This document shows positions 9,854 to 20,391 of a stretch of 64,000 nt of DNA, in pieces (position 1 is the first letter of the stretch; each line of letters opens with the position of its first letter). Where the stretch lies: positions 248,001 through 312,000 of the forward strand of contig CAIKAD010000001.1 of assembly GCA_903825315.1 (NCBI GenBank). Reading direction: 5' to 3'. Both the position numbers and the translations under genes were made by a program. Source of the DNA: an uncultured Candidatus Peregrinibacteria bacterium. GTDB taxonomy: Bacteria; Patescibacteriota; Gracilibacteria; Peribacterales; Peribacteraceae. The notes under the pieces were generated by a model. That model had not been told where the DNA came from. It saw nothing but the letters and a program-made list of their open reading frames with translations, and did no database searches.

Positions 9854-11182
9854 ATGAATACCACGCGCAACAGAGTCCTCTGGTACGTATTCTACTGGGT
9901 CAACTGGGGGGTAATCCTCTGGTTCTGGTGGTGGATATCCGGGTCTTTGTTTTTGCAGGGGTCTGCATCTGCACTGGTCGCACTCGGGCGACTTACGGGG
10001 CTTGCGGCTGCGTACCTCATCTTGCTCCAATTCTTCACCATTGGCCGCACGCCATGGCTTGAGCGCACATTCGGGCTCGATAGATTATCGCGCTTCCACC
10101 ACAAATCTGGACAGTGGGGCTTTCTCCTCTTGCTCGCACATCCGGTCCTGCTTTCGTTCGGGTATGCAGGACAACTGCATACCGGCATCGTCGCGCAATT
10201 CCTGTCCTTCCTCTCGAGTGACGATATTTTACAAGCGGCGATTGGGCTCGGTTTCTTTACAATCGTTGTCGTAACATCTATCACCCTTGCACGCCGCCAC
10301 CTGCGGTACGAAATGTGGTACCTGGTGCACCTCATTGCGTATGTCGCAGTGTTCCTGTCGTTTTCGCACCAAGTGGAACTGGGGACGGACCTTACGGGCA
10401 GTACAGTCTTTATTCTCTATTGGATCGCGCTCTATGCAACAGTCTTCGCTAGTCACATTGTATTCCGCATCGTATGGCCGTTCATTCTCTATCGGCGCCA
10501 CAGGTTCCGGGTGGAGCGCGTGGAACGGGAGACGCATGATGTTGTGTCGATCGTCATCGGCGGGGAACAGATGGACCGCTTCCGTATTAAGCCGGGCCAG
10601 TTCATGATCCTGCGGTTCCTCGACCGGCACTGGTGGCAGGCGCATCCTTTTTCGCTCTCCAGCTTGCCGGACAGCAAATCCCTGCGCGTTACCATCAAGG
10701 CGGTGGGGGACTTTACGCGTAGGGTTGAGAAGATCGGTGAGGGGACGGGTGTGCTCATCGAGGGGCCGTATGGCATCTTTACGGACGGTCCGGACACCCG
10801 GCCGAAGGCATTGCTCATTGCCGGAGGCATCGGCATCACACCGGTGCGCGCGCTTTTTGAGCAGCTTGCACGTCTCGGGAAGGACGTTGTTCTCCTCTAT
10901 AGCAACCGGACGGAACGGGACGTGGCGTTGCGTCGGGAGCTGGAGGAGATTGTGCGGGAATGCTCTTGCGCCAAGGTGATTCATGTCCTCACTGAGCAGC
11001 CGAACTTTGCCGGGGAAAAGGGGAGGCTCGACGAGGGGAAGATCCAGCATCTCGTGCCGGATGCGTCGGAGCGCGAGGCCTACGTGTGCGGGCCTGTTCC
11101 CATGATGAACGCGCTCGTGCCAGCGCTCGAGAGAATCGGTATTCCCGCGGCGCGCATCCACCACGAGAAATTTGCGCTGTGA
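9854..11182 (+). CDS. ferric-reductase-like transmembrane flavoprotein (FAD/NAD-binding)
   Basis: His-bearing TM region; FRIKPGQFMILRF, HPFSLSS, GPYGIF, ALLIAGGIGITPVRALFEQL, YVCGPVPMMNAL. Confidence 0.93.
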   Translation: MNTTRNRVLWYVFYWVNWGVILWFWWWISGSLFLQGSASALVALGRLTGLAAAYLILLQFFTIGRTPWLERTFGLDRLSRFHHKSGQWGFLLLLAHPVLLSFGYAGQLHTGIVAQFLSFLSSDDILQAAIGLGFFTIVVVTSITLARRHLRYEMWYLVHLIAYVAVFLSFSHQVELGTDLTGSTVFILYWIALYATVFASHIVFRIVWPFILYRRHRFRVERVERETHDVVSIVIGGEQMDRFRIKPGQFMILRFLDRHWWQAHPFSLSSLPDSKSLRVTIKAVGDFTRRVEKIGEGTGVLIEGPYGIFTDGPDTRPKALLIAGGIGITPVRALFEQLARLGKDVVLLYSNRTERDVALRRELEEIVRECSCAKVIHVLTEQPNFAGEKGRLDEGKIQHLVPDASEREAYVCGPVPMMNALVPALERIGIPAARIHHEKFAL

Positions 11183-11368
11183 TCGTTCTAACATTACGGG
11201 ATTATTGCCTTCGGGCGGTCATACCTGCGACCGAAGGAGATGATGCAATGATCTGCGGGTCATGTGTGGCGGAAATCGTGCGCGCATGATCTATGCAGTA
11301 TGTGTATGACACGATCAGGAGAAATTATCTCCCAAAGATTGAACACAAAAGTTGTACAATAGCGCTCG

Positions 11369-11605
11369 TTACTCACGGCTCCTGAGCTCACCTTCATTGC
11401 TCTTTTCCATAAGGTGACGCGTCCGCGAGATTTCGTCGCGTGCATATTCATCCGCTTCCTGCTGCGTTTGGAACACATGCTCCTTCCAGCGAACGGTTTC
11501 CATGCGTCGCCGTCCGCTAAAGAGTATAGCTCCCGGATGATAGGTACCCTCGCCGGATCGGTACGTATCCAGGATGTAGGAATCCGCTTCCTTGAGTTGA
11601 GGCAT
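11369..11605 (-). CDS. hypothetical small protein
   Basis: 78-aa ORF, no recognised domain. Confidence 0.45.
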   Translation of the reverse strand: MPQLKEADSYILDTYRSGEGTYHPGAILFSGRRRMETVRWKEHVFQTQQEADEYARDEISRTRHLMEKSNEGELRSRE

Positions 11606-11642
11606 ACGTGGAGGATGAAGGGAGCAATAATCTGCTTTTTAG

Positions 11643-11830
11643 GTGGTTACGTCCATCATAAGGTCATAAATCTGGATTCTTTCCCCAAACAAGGGCTACC
11701 GGACGTGTTCTTCCACATGAGCGCGTGCGCGGATATTCCCTTTGATCAGTTGCAGGAGGGGCAGGCCGTGCAGTTTGAGATGGTTTCCGGTCCCAAGGGG
11801 CCCAAGGCCGAGAACGTGCGACCGGCGTGA
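11643..11830 (+). pseudogene. decayed cold-shock protein gene
   Basis: MVTSIIRS (frame 3), KSGFF (frame 2), then LPDVFFHMSACADIPFDQLQEGQAVQFEMVSGPKGPKAENVRPA (frame 1); collinear with the intact 14734..14931 CSP. Confidence 0.75.
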
Positions 11831-11951
11831 GGTAGCGCGATCATCGCTCTTCTTGATTTGGAGGCTTCGAAAGAGGTTCTGCGATGCGAAAGACGGATGG
11901 ATCGGAAATTCGTTCCTCTTCCATGCATTATTGGGGGAGTTCCGAGGACAA

Positions 11952-11982
11952 ACAAAAAATCCCCCGGCCGAGCCGGGGGGGG
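11952..11982 (-). terminator. rho-independent terminator downstream of the 12069..12515 gene
   Basis: Minus strand CCCCCCCGGCTCGGCCGGGGG then ATTTTTTG. Confidence 0.85.
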
Positions 11983-12068
11983 TCCTTGGTACATCTTGCA
12001 GTAGACAAAGCTACACCACTTTTCTGCATTTGAATACATCCATGACACAACAAGCGAATATACTCATT

Positions 12069-12515
12069 TCATTGTTTTGAGGGGTCAACGATGTAGCCTT
12101 TGCCATCGCAAAAGTAACAAGTCCACGGGCAATAGCTTCCATCCCATTCTATCTGCACTGTACCTTCATGGCATTCCGGATTGGGGCACGCTTTCAAATG
12201 GGGATTGTTTGCCAGGAATTCGGAAAAACTTACTTCCACTTTTACTCCACAACGAGTACAGGTACGAGTTCGCCCAGATAAATCCCCAAGTATATGCAAC
12301 ACATTCCGAGACTCTGTAGCGCCGCACTCCGTACAGCGCACCTGCGTTTGGCAACTGCCCTCTTCGACGTATCCCACCTCACCAAACGTATGTCGAATCA
12401 TTCGTTTCACTCGCAAACACCGAAGACACTTGCGTTCTTTTCCACAGGAAACCTTTTGCCATGGAGACCACTTGTGGAAGTCCATGGCACACAACATTGC
12501 TATTATCCATCGCAT
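12069..12515 (-). CDS. multi-zinc-ribbon / CxxC-rich orphan protein
   Basis: CLRC, CTEC, CTRC, CPNPEC and CYFCDGKG pairs; AAGAGGAG ribosome-binding site upstream of ATG. Confidence 0.7.
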   Translation of the reverse strand: MRWIIAMLCAMDFHKWSPWQKVSCGKERKCLRCLRVKRMIRHTFGEVGYVEEGSCQTQVRCTECGATESRNVLHILGDLSGRTRTCTRCGVKVEVSFSEFLANNPHLKACPNPECHEGTVQIEWDGSYCPWTCYFCDGKGYIVDPSKQ

Positions 12516-12786
12516 GTCTCACTCCTCTTGAAGTAGTAATGTAACTCGCACTGCCTTTGGACCTAAAGACCGCAGGCAAACTACAGAATGCAGTCTGCAT
12601 GTCTACGCTAGCAGCCGTACTGTTTCGGGCAACAATATTGTGTAGGACAGTCAACTTTTGCCCTATTGTCTGCTACATTGTGTGGTATTCTGCTCCAGCA
12701 TTTTGGGGAGTAGCCCCGCCTTCGGCGGACTACGGCGGGCAGGAGCCTTGTTCATTATCGTAGAACTCGTTAGATTCTTCTCATAT

Positions 12787-12861
12787 TGGGGAGTAGCCAA
12801 GTGGTAAGGCACCTGCCTCTGGAGCAGGCATTCGGGGGTTCGAATCCCTCCTCCCCAGCCA
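12787..12861 (+). tRNA. tRNA-Gln(CTG), CCA encoded
   Basis: TGGGGAG acceptor; anticodon stem CCTGC/GCAGG, loop CTCTGGA; TTCGAAT; 3' GCCA. Confidence 0.95.
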
Positions 12862-12880
12862 AATAGTCTATTATAGAAAC

Positions 12881-13375
12881 ATGAGTATCGGTCTTGTTCT
12901 TCAGATAACGGGGGCAACCATCCTTGTAATCGGATTAACTTTTTCTTTCTTTCAACGAACACCAACTATCTTTACATACATGAAAAAAGTCTCAGGTATT
13001 TTTAGCGATTTCAAAGGTGATAATTATTTTGAAAAGCCGAGAGTTGAAATTAAGTCACTAGAAATAAACAGTCCAAATCCGAGTCCGGAAATTGGATATG
13101 ATTCAGAATATAAATTAAACATCATTACACCAAATCCAATCGCAAGATTTATTCTTAATATTAGGGTTCCGGATTCAGCATGGAGACCAGAAGAACCATT
13201 TTCACTTTTTAATGACACTGTGACAGGTGATAGAGCTTGGTATGAGAATTACCAGAAATACCCAGTCAAAAATGGTTATGCAACCATTGAAATTCCTAAT
13301 GCTGCCGGGGAATACCATCTTGTTTTTGGAAATACAAAACCTGAAGAGCTTACAATCAATGACATTAAGTGGTGA
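12881..13375 (+). CDS. AT-rich orphan membrane-anchored protein
   Basis: 164-aa ORF with one N-terminal TM; visibly more AT-rich than its neighbours. Confidence 0.65.
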   Translation: MSIGLVLQITGATILVIGLTFSFFQRTPTIFTYMKKVSGIFSDFKGDNYFEKPRVEIKSLEINSPNPSPEIGYDSEYKLNIITPNPIARFILNIRVPDSAWRPEEPFSLFNDTVTGDRAWYENYQKYPVKNGYATIEIPNAAGEYHLVFGNTKPEELTINDIKW

Positions 13376-13480
13376 TTTCTAAAATCAACCACCAGCACCA
13401 GCCACTAGGTCCGGTGTTTAAATATCCAATATCAATAGCCAAAATAATAGAACACAAAATATGTTCAATATGTAGAAATC

Positions 13481-14728
13481 CTACCGTCTTCCCCCACGGT
13501 GGCGGCTTCGCCCCCAGGAGCGGTGGCGATGACGCGGTCCGGAATGGTGCGGAGGGGCAGAAGGTGTGGGAGCGGTGTGTGTGGGAAGCGTGGGATGGAC
13601 GGTGACGGACGAAGAACGGCGGCGGATGGGGGCACGGATCAGGCGTTCGATGTCCCGGATATTGCTCGTCTGTTCCGGTGTCGCGAACGAGATGGCCCGG
13701 CCTTCCTTTCCGGCGCGCGCCGTGCGTCCGATGCGATGCACATAGTCGGAGGGATCGTCGGGAAGATCGAAATTGATCACCACGGTAATGTTCGAAACGT
13801 CGATGCCGCGGGAGGCGATGTCCGTTGCGACGAGAATGCGGTACTTGCCCGATTTAAAACCCTCCAGTGCTTCCTTCCGCTGCGATTGCGAGCGATTGGC
13901 GTGCATCTCTGCCGCACTGTGTCCCATGCTTTGCACTGCACGGGTGATCTTGCGCGCGCCGTACTTGGTGCGCGAAAAAATGAGTACGCTTCCTTTCTGT
14001 TCTTGCAGGATCGATCCGAGGAGCGGGAGCTTTTCTTCCCGACGGACAATGAACAGCTCCTGTTCCACCTTTTCGGCTGCGGTGCCGGCGGGCGCCACTT
14101 CTATGCGGAGCGGCGAGCGCATGTGTCTGCTCGCGAGCCGCAGGATCTCCGGAGGCATGGTGGCGGAGAAGAGCATCGTCTGCCGTTCCTGCGGTACATG
14201 ACGCAGGATGCGCTCAATCTGCGGTTTGAATCCCATGTCGAGCATCCGGTCTGCTTCGTCCAGCACGAGGATCTTCACTTCGCGGAGCGTTACGGTGCCC
14301 TGTTCCAGGTGGTCATTGAGGCGGCCGGGTGTTGCGATGAGAATGCGGGGATTCCGTCTCAACATCTCCCTCTGCCGTTGCATGGATGCGCCGCCGATGA
14401 ATACGGCCGTGTGGATACCGAGTTCTTGCGCGAGAGGATGCAGTGTTTCTTCTACCTGGGCTGCAAGCTCTCTTGTGGGAAGAACGACCAGCGCCCGCCC
14501 TCCGTTCCCGAGATTCTGGAGTAGGGGAATGCCGAAGGCTAGTGTCTTCCCTGTTCCTGTTTGCGCAATTCCCACCACATCTTTGCCCTCAAGCGAGGGG
14601 GGAATTGCCTGATGCTGTATGGGAGTGGGTATAGAAAACCCCCGTTCGCCGAGCATCCGAAGCAGGACGGGTTGTATTCCGAGTCCTTGGAATGCTGATG
14701 CTGGCGAGCGGGGGGGATCCGTGATCAC
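13481..14728 (-). CDS. DEAD-box RNA helicase
   Basis: Q motif, AQTGTGKT, PTRELA, DEAD, SAT, HRIGRTARAG. Confidence 0.97.
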   Translation of the reverse strand: MITDPPRSPASAFQGLGIQPVLLRMLGERGFSIPTPIQHQAIPPSLEGKDVVGIAQTGTGKTLAFGIPLLQNLGNGGRALVVLPTRELAAQVEETLHPLAQELGIHTAVFIGGASMQRQREMLRRNPRILIATPGRLNDHLEQGTVTLREVKILVLDEADRMLDMGFKPQIERILRHVPQERQTMLFSATMPPEILRLASRHMRSPLRIEVAPAGTAAEKVEQELFIVRREEKLPLLGSILQEQKGSVLIFSRTKYGARKITRAVQSMGHSAAEMHANRSQSQRKEALEGFKSGKYRILVATDIASRGIDVSNITVVINFDLPDDPSDYVHRIGRTARAGKEGRAISFATPEQTSNIRDIERLIRAPIRRRSSSVTVHPTLPTHTAPTPSAPPHHSGPRHRHRSWGRSRHRGGRR

Positions 14729-14733
14729 GTTAC

Positions 14734-14931
14734 TCAGGCGGGACGCACGTTCTCGGCCTTGGGACCCTTGGGCCCCTGTCCCATTTCAAATTGCACGGTC
14801 TGGCCTTCGTTCAGTTGATCGAAAGGCACTTCCACGCAGGAGCTCGAATGGAAGAAGACGTCCGACGAACCGTCGACGGTGATAAAACCAAATCCCTTGT
14901 CTGTTTTCTTCTTGATCGTACCGGTAGGCAT
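14734..14931 (-). CDS. cold-shock domain protein
   Basis: MPTGTIKKKTDKGFGFITVDGSSDVFFHSSSC...GPKGPKAENVRPA. Confidence 0.95.
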   Translation of the reverse strand: MPTGTIKKKTDKGFGFITVDGSSDVFFHSSSCVEVPFDQLNEGQTVQFEMGQGPKGPKAENVRPA

Positions 14932-15290
14932 TGAAGAGGATGGGTAAGAAATGAAGCACACGATGTGCAGTAATGTCATCTTACCATGAAGGTGGAAAAG
15001 ATGCCATTTTTGGTGCTCAAATGCCCTGGAATGGCAATAGTGGGCTACAGAGCCATTTTGGAGAGCTATGGAAATGAGGAAGCTGTCATAGCTACGAAGC
15101 ACTGGAGAGCGGCAAGAGCCCATTGCAGAGTTGCCCTGGGAGGAATGGAAGAGTGCCAGTTCCTGGGTGGCCATTCACCAGCACCAATCGGAAAACGACT
15201 AGACCTATGGTCAGTCAACATCGTTCCTTCGTATGTTCGAATGAATTTTCCTGGCTAACAATCCAGTGCTGTGCAAATCACCTCGTAAGT

Positions 15291-15785
15291 TCAGCGACGT
15301 CCATTTTCCGTTTTCATATCAAGTGCATACTGTACTAATTGTTGCAGGACAGCAGCGAACGATGCTATCACTAATGGAGCACATGCAAACGCAAACGCCA
15401 TGAGTACCAGACCTGGGGCATCGTCCAAATCAGCGATGGATACGGCAAGTGGCATTGCTACGAGATACATGAATGTCATGGCAATCGCGCTTCCTGCAAT
15501 ATTTCTCAATGCTTTGATCGATAATTGTGAAAATGCATTGTTCGAATCAATGGAGTGGAGGAGCAGCAACGCCTGATACAGTGCGAAGAGAAATGGAATG
15601 ATCGTTGCATAGATGCCGATCAATCCGGGATACAGTACATACTTGGATATCGGCGATTCAGTTGCCGCGCTAACCCAGACATCCGGAAGTGAAAATATTG
15701 CGAGTGCAAGTGCTGCAATCCCTATGAGGACAATCACAGCTTTTAAGAATAGGGTAGAAGCCAGTTTGGTCATGGGAATATTCAC
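15291..15785 (-). CDS. four-TM hypothetical membrane protein (DUF2975-like topology)
   Basis: 164-aa ORF with four hydrophobic segments. Confidence 0.6.
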   Translation of the reverse strand: MNIPMTKLASTLFLKAVIVLIGIAALALAIFSLPDVWVSAATESPISKYVLYPGLIGIYATIIPFLFALYQALLLLHSIDSNNAFSQLSIKALRNIAGSAIAMTFMYLVAMPLAVSIADLDDAPGLVLMAFAFACAPLVIASFAAVLQQLVQYALDMKTENGRR

Positions 15786-16134
15786 AGAAAGGTAGAAATC
15801 AATGTGTTGCTCTGGACGGTCAAATCGTTTGCGGATGTACTTTCGACGGCATTCTCAATAATCAGTGTAAACATTGCTGCCGCGGTTGCAATAACGATCG
15901 AACCGAACGTGAGGAGGAAGCCCAAGAACACCCCGCCGTTCGAGAGATCGTCTATCGTTATGATGACAAGGCAATATAGCGCATCCCAAGAGAGCAGAAC
16001 CGGGCAGTTCGATGTGCATTACGCCATCTCCGATGACGCGAACAGAATCATTATCGCGCTAGTGCCAGGTTCATGGGAATGAGCGCGCCGATGAAGAACG
16101 CACTAGGGATGAAGTAGGAAGAGGGCGTGGGTGT

Positions 16135-18399
16135 TTAGGATACGGATGGATGCGTGCGTCCGTTGCCGTTCCTCGGACTCTTTTTGTACGGGGTGCCGTC
16201 CGGTCCCACACGCATCTGTACGTTAAGGATGTTGTCGGGATTCAGTTCCTTGTGGTAAATGCCATTAACCCGAAGGCTGCGGACTATGGTTTCGAAATTA
16301 TCGGTGGTGGAATCTCTCTGGAGTTCATCAATGCTTGCCTGCTGCAGAGCGAGGATCGTCCGTATTCCTTTTTCGAGGAGCGACTCCATGCAAAATCTGC
16401 CGAGCTCCAGGAAGGAGACGGGAGTTAGTCCGTCTATGGTATCCTCCCAACTTTCCGTTTCTTCTTCTTCTTGTGGCTGCTTTTTGTTGGACAACGGTAG
16501 CTCAGGATGGGGAGTTCCTGCCTTTGCCAGCTTTACTGCAATTTCTTCAATCATTGTGTTGCCCACACTGGGGATGTCAAGCAATGTCTCGGCATCAGTT
16601 TCGAGAAGGGTTTCTATTGTTGAAATTCCTTTCTTTTCCAGGATACTCTGTGTGCGTGCCTGCAGGTCGAGATTCACGAGGTTAGGCAGGGTACTTCCAT
16701 GCACTGGGTTCGGACAAGCGTCATCGCTTTCCCCAGACAAGTTTAGAAAGGGCTTTAACAGATCTGACCGCTCTTTCTTCATGAGTTTTTCGAGAGCCCT
16801 GCCTTCGATCTGGCGAACGCGTTCACGCGTCAATCCAAAGATTTTCCCCACCTCTGCCAGTGTATAGGTGTAGCCGTCTACAATGCCGAATCGGAGTTTA
16901 ATGATCTCCCGCTCGCGGTCATTGAGGGAATGGAGGACTCTTTGGAAGCGCTCCCGTAACTGCTCCTGTTTCATTTTCTCATCCGGCATCGGTGTGTTGG
17001 TGTCTGTTATCCAGTCACCGAATCTCTGGTCCTCGTCTAACTTCACCGACTGGTCCAAGCTCATGAGCGTGCGGCTCACCCTTCGGTAAATCTGCACAGC
17101 AGCTTCGGACATGTTCGCTTCCTGCGAGATTTCCTCGTCCGTCGGCGCGTGGCCTAACCGGTTTCCCGCACGGGTTTCCGCAGCCTTGATGATGGCAGGT
17201 GCGTTCTTGCCGTGCATGGGAATGCGGATGGTGCGCGCATGGTATCCAATAGCGCGCAGGATGGCCTGGTTAATCCACCACGTGGCGTAGGTGGAGAATT
17301 TGAAGCCGCGCCGGTATTCGAATTTGTTGATGGCGTGCATGAGGCCGATGTTCCCTTCCTGAATGAGATCGAGAAAGCCCAAGCCGTGCCGGCGGAATTT
17401 TTTGGCAATGGAGACGACCAGTCTTTGGTTGCCTTCCGAAAGCTGTTGACGCGCTTTTGCATTCTCTTCGTGAGCTGCCTTTGCAGTTCGCACGCGATTG
17501 CGGAGGCTCGTGGGGGATTCCTGTACTTCGCCAATGAGTGTCCGGTACTCCCGCACCAATGTCATGCGCTCTTCCGCGGAACCGCCGTTTTGCGTATGTT
17601 CCCGAATGCGTTGTTGAAGCGTGTCCAGGCGTCTGCTTGTCTCTTCCATAATCTGAATCCAGTGATTCGGCGATAGTTTTGGGGAGAGTTCTTCCAGCAG
17701 TCGCGCCGCGTGGCGCTTGCCTCGGCCTAAGTTTTTCCATTGGCTTGCTCGCTTTCCTGTATCTTCAGATTTCGAGAACGCATCGGCGCACGCTTCCCTG
17801 TTCTTGCGGCAGATGTTTTCGATGGTCCGGATGTTGGGCGCCATGCGTGCCAGAATCTGTTCCTTCTCGAGTGCTTCCGTGCGCGAAGAGCGGATGTGCC
17901 GGTCAAACGGGAGTTCACCCGTGTGTACCTGCCGAGCTGTTTGCAATCCGCTTTGCAACGCCGGTTCGAATTCCCAGATCAGTCGGTTGAGGCGTGTGCG
18001 TGATGTTTCTATTTGTTTCGCGAGGCGGTATTCCTCCGCACGAGCTAGGAGAGGAAGGTCATGTAACTGACGGAAATACATGCTGAGTGGATCAGCAGTC
18101 CATCCCCTCAGGGAATCCTCGGCAAACGCATCCAGTTCCATGTCATCATAGTTGTCTTGATCCTGTTTCTGGCTGCGAGGGGCAGAAGAAGTATGTTCCT
18201 CTTGCACGAAGAAAGGTGACCGGTGGCCGTTTCCGTTCTTCTTTCGTTCCCCGTTCATTTGCTTTCTCAAAGCGGTGTGGGGCGTGGAACGTTCTTCCGG
18301 CGCTGCATCTGCCGTCAGGTAGTGCAGCCTTTGGTGTGCTTTCGCACCATTGATCCGTTCGGGAAATCCGTTGCCGGTAGGGGTGATCATTTCTTCCAC
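16135..18399 (-). CDS. rpoD: primary sigma-70 factor with C-terminal alpha-CTD-like extension
   Basis: Region 2 [42 protein letters not shown]; region 4 [24 protein letters not shown]; then [55 protein letters not shown]. Confidence 0.95.
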   Translation of the reverse strand: MEEMITPTGNGFPERINGAKAHQRLHYLTADAAPEERSTPHTALRKQMNGERKKNGNGHRSPFFVQEEHTSSAPRSQKQDQDNYDDMELDAFAEDSLRGWTADPLSMYFRQLHDLPLLARAEEYRLAKQIETSRTRLNRLIWEFEPALQSGLQTARQVHTGELPFDRHIRSSRTEALEKEQILARMAPNIRTIENICRKNREACADAFSKSEDTGKRASQWKNLGRGKRHAARLLEELSPKLSPNHWIQIMEETSRRLDTLQQRIREHTQNGGSAEERMTLVREYRTLIGEVQESPTSLRNRVRTAKAAHEENAKARQQLSEGNQRLVVSIAKKFRRHGLGFLDLIQEGNIGLMHAINKFEYRRGFKFSTYATWWINQAILRAIGYHARTIRIPMHGKNAPAIIKAAETRAGNRLGHAPTDEEISQEANMSEAAVQIYRRVSRTLMSLDQSVKLDEDQRFGDWITDTNTPMPDEKMKQEQLRERFQRVLHSLNDREREIIKLRFGIVDGYTYTLAEVGKIFGLTRERVRQIEGRALEKLMKKERSDLLKPFLNLSGESDDACPNPVHGSTLPNLVNLDLQARTQSILEKKGISTIETLLETDAETLLDIPSVGNTMIEEIAVKLAKAGTPHPELPLSNKKQPQEEEETESWEDTIDGLTPVSFLELGRFCMESLLEKGIRTILALQQASIDELQRDSTTDNFETIVRSLRVNGIYHKELNPDNILNVQMRVGPDGTPYKKSPRNGNGRTHPSVS

Positions 18400-18444
18400 T
18401 TGCCGAGATCATAAACCTGTTCCGCTATAGTACAAGAGGCTTTA

Positions 18445-19353
18445 TCAGGGACAGGGAGTTTTTGGCATTGGCGTCTGGGGATGTCCATGTTGGATCCACT
18501 GGCCGTTTTGGCAGGTCCAATCATCTTCCCCGGATGCGACGCGGATGGTGATGGCTATGGCAGCACCCACAAGGATGCCGATCACCGCGAGGAGGAGGAT
18601 GGCAGTAATTCCTTTCTTGGCGGAGGATTTTTCCCGCGGGAAGATGAGGTAGGAGTAGATGATGGGTAGGATGCCGATGAGCATTACGACGGCAAAGAAC
18701 AGCCATTCGACATGCCACCACACGAGCGCTTCGGCGAGAATCACGAGGCCGCCGATGACGAACATCCATCCCCCGAAGCGTTGGCTCTTCCGCCAGGTCT
18801 CCGGGTCCGAGAGCGTCCATGGTGTGCGCAGGCCCACGAACCAGTTCTGTCGGATTTTGCCCATGTAGTTGCCGAGGAGCACGAATAGCACGCCGATGCC
18901 AAACACCACATAGCGCCCCACCATGGCGGATTGTGTCGGGTCGATTGTGGCGAGCATTGTGATGATGAATATGTATCCCATGAATGCGACGATGGCCGTC
19001 TGTATTACGTCCCACGGATGGAGGAAGTCCTTGTAGCTGTCACGCTTGGGGTCCAGTTTCCTGAGGAGCGGGAAGAGGACTGCCATGAGGAAGGCGATCC
19101 CGGGGAGGAGCCATGTGCCGAACGCTTTGGGCGAGTATTGGTCCGGCTGTCCCGCGAAATTCCAGTGCGTGGGGATCTGTTCCGGCAAACGCGGGTAGAG
19201 GATGGCAGCCGCAATGAACAGCGCAGCCACAATGAGCCAGCGGATGGCCAGGAGGGGTCGGAGGTTCTTAGCAGAGTCGAGGGGGGAGGCCTGGGCGGGG
19301 GAGCGGGGTTGTTTCATGGGACGGGGGGGAAATCTGTAGAGGCACTTCTTCAA
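18445..19353 (-). CDS. SdpI/DUF1648-type membrane protein
   Basis: RLPEQIPTHWNFAGQPDQYSPKAFGTWLLP (DUF1648) and NWFVGLRTPWTLSDPETWRKSQRFGG (SdpI). Confidence 0.88.
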   Translation of the reverse strand: MKKCLYRFPPRPMKQPRSPAQASPLDSAKNLRPLLAIRWLIVAALFIAAAILYPRLPEQIPTHWNFAGQPDQYSPKAFGTWLLPGIAFLMAVLFPLLRKLDPKRDSYKDFLHPWDVIQTAIVAFMGYIFIITMLATIDPTQSAMVGRYVVFGIGVLFVLLGNYMGKIRQNWFVGLRTPWTLSDPETWRKSQRFGGWMFVIGGLVILAEALVWWHVEWLFFAVVMLIGILPIIYSYLIFPREKSSAKKGITAILLLAVIGILVGAAIAITIRVASGEDDWTCQNGQWIQHGHPQTPMPKTPCP

Positions 19354-19371
19354 CAGGAGTGCATCCTGAAG

Positions 19372-19632
19372 TTATTTCCGAAAGTAGGTATTGAGAGAGA
19401 GAAGAATGTCTTCAAAGACTGAGGTGTTCAGGGAGTAGATAATGAACTGCTTGCGCCGTTCGGTGACCACCAAGTTAGCGCGCTTGAGGATGTCGAGGTG
19501 GTGGCTAAGCGTAGGGCCGGTAAAGTCGAAGTGCAGCTGGATCTCCGAAACGTTCATATCCCGTTTCTTGAGAAGTTTGAGGATCTGGCGGCGCTGGGGG
19601 TCGGACAGTGCTTTGAAAACTTCGTCCATCAT
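19372..19632 (-). CDS. ArsR/SdpR-type winged-helix regulator
   Basis: MMDEVFKALSDPQRRQILKLLKKRDMNVSEI...GPTLSHHLDILKRANLV; adjacent to sdpI-like gene. Confidence 0.9.
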   Translation of the reverse strand: MMDEVFKALSDPQRRQILKLLKKRDMNVSEIQLHFDFTGPTLSHHLDILKRANLVVTERRKQFIIYSLNTSVFEDILLSLNTYFRK

Positions 19633-19764
19633 GGAAGAGGTGGTGACCAGTATTTCGATATTTCGATAATCATCTAAATAGTACTCCACACGCATTGTAC
19701 CGTCAAGAGATTCCCATTGATGGCATCCGGTTGCGCTTCGCGACGCTTTCCTTACACTGCCTCC

Positions 19765-20391
19765 ATGACGTCCGTTGAAACGGCCTTTTTGGCTCTTGGC
19801 CTTTGCATGGATTCGCTTGCCGTTGCGTTGTCGCTCGGGTTGCCTTTGAGCCAAGGCTCACAGTGTTCACGCCGCGTATTATCGAGCGGTTCACCTGCTT
19901 CAGGGCAAGCGATCCGCAACCTTCCGCTGCTGCCCGCGTTTAAAGTTGCACTCAGTTTCGCAGTGTTCCAGGCTCTCATGCCGTTCCTTGGCTGGTTGGC
20001 CGGTGTGCAGCTCAAAGGAATCATTCAGAGTATGGATCATTGGATTGCGTTCGGACTCCTGTTCCTCATCGGCGTGAAAATGATGTTTGAAGCACGCACA
20101 CAGGGTGCCGGCAGTGCGCATCAGGAACGTTCCCTCGCGTGGCGTCCGCTCCTGGCGCTCGGTGTGGCGACGAGCATTGATGCGCTCGCCGTGGGCGTCG
20201 GCTTTGCATTCATGTCTGTCTCCATAATCCAAACATGCCTCGTCATCGGGATGGTGACGTTCCTCGTATCCTTTATTGGCGTTCTGGTTGGCTGCAGGGC
20301 GGGGGACGCATGCGGAAAGGGTGCGCGGATTGTGGGGGGAACTCTTCTCATTGCCCTCGGGTTCAAAATCCTCATGGAGCACCTGCAGTAG
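19765..20391 (+). CDS. MntP-like manganese efflux pump
   Basis: CMDSLAVALSLG and ATSIDALAVGVGFAF repeats, six TM. Confidence 0.85.
   Translation: MTSVETAFLALGLCMDSLAVALSLGLPLSQGSQCSRRVLSSGSPASGQAIRNLPLLPAFKVALSFAVFQALMPFLGWLAGVQLKGIIQSMDHWIAFGLLFLIGVKMMFEARTQGAGSAHQERSLAWRPLLALGVATSIDALAVGVGFAFMSVSIIQTCLVIGMVTFLVSFIGVLVGCRAGDACGKGARIVGGTLLIALGFKILMEHLQ

Noticed and set aside
12540-12780. Small ORFs between the zinc-ribbon gene and tRNA-Gln
   Set aside because: No ribosome-binding site or family; region carries a dispersed palindrome.
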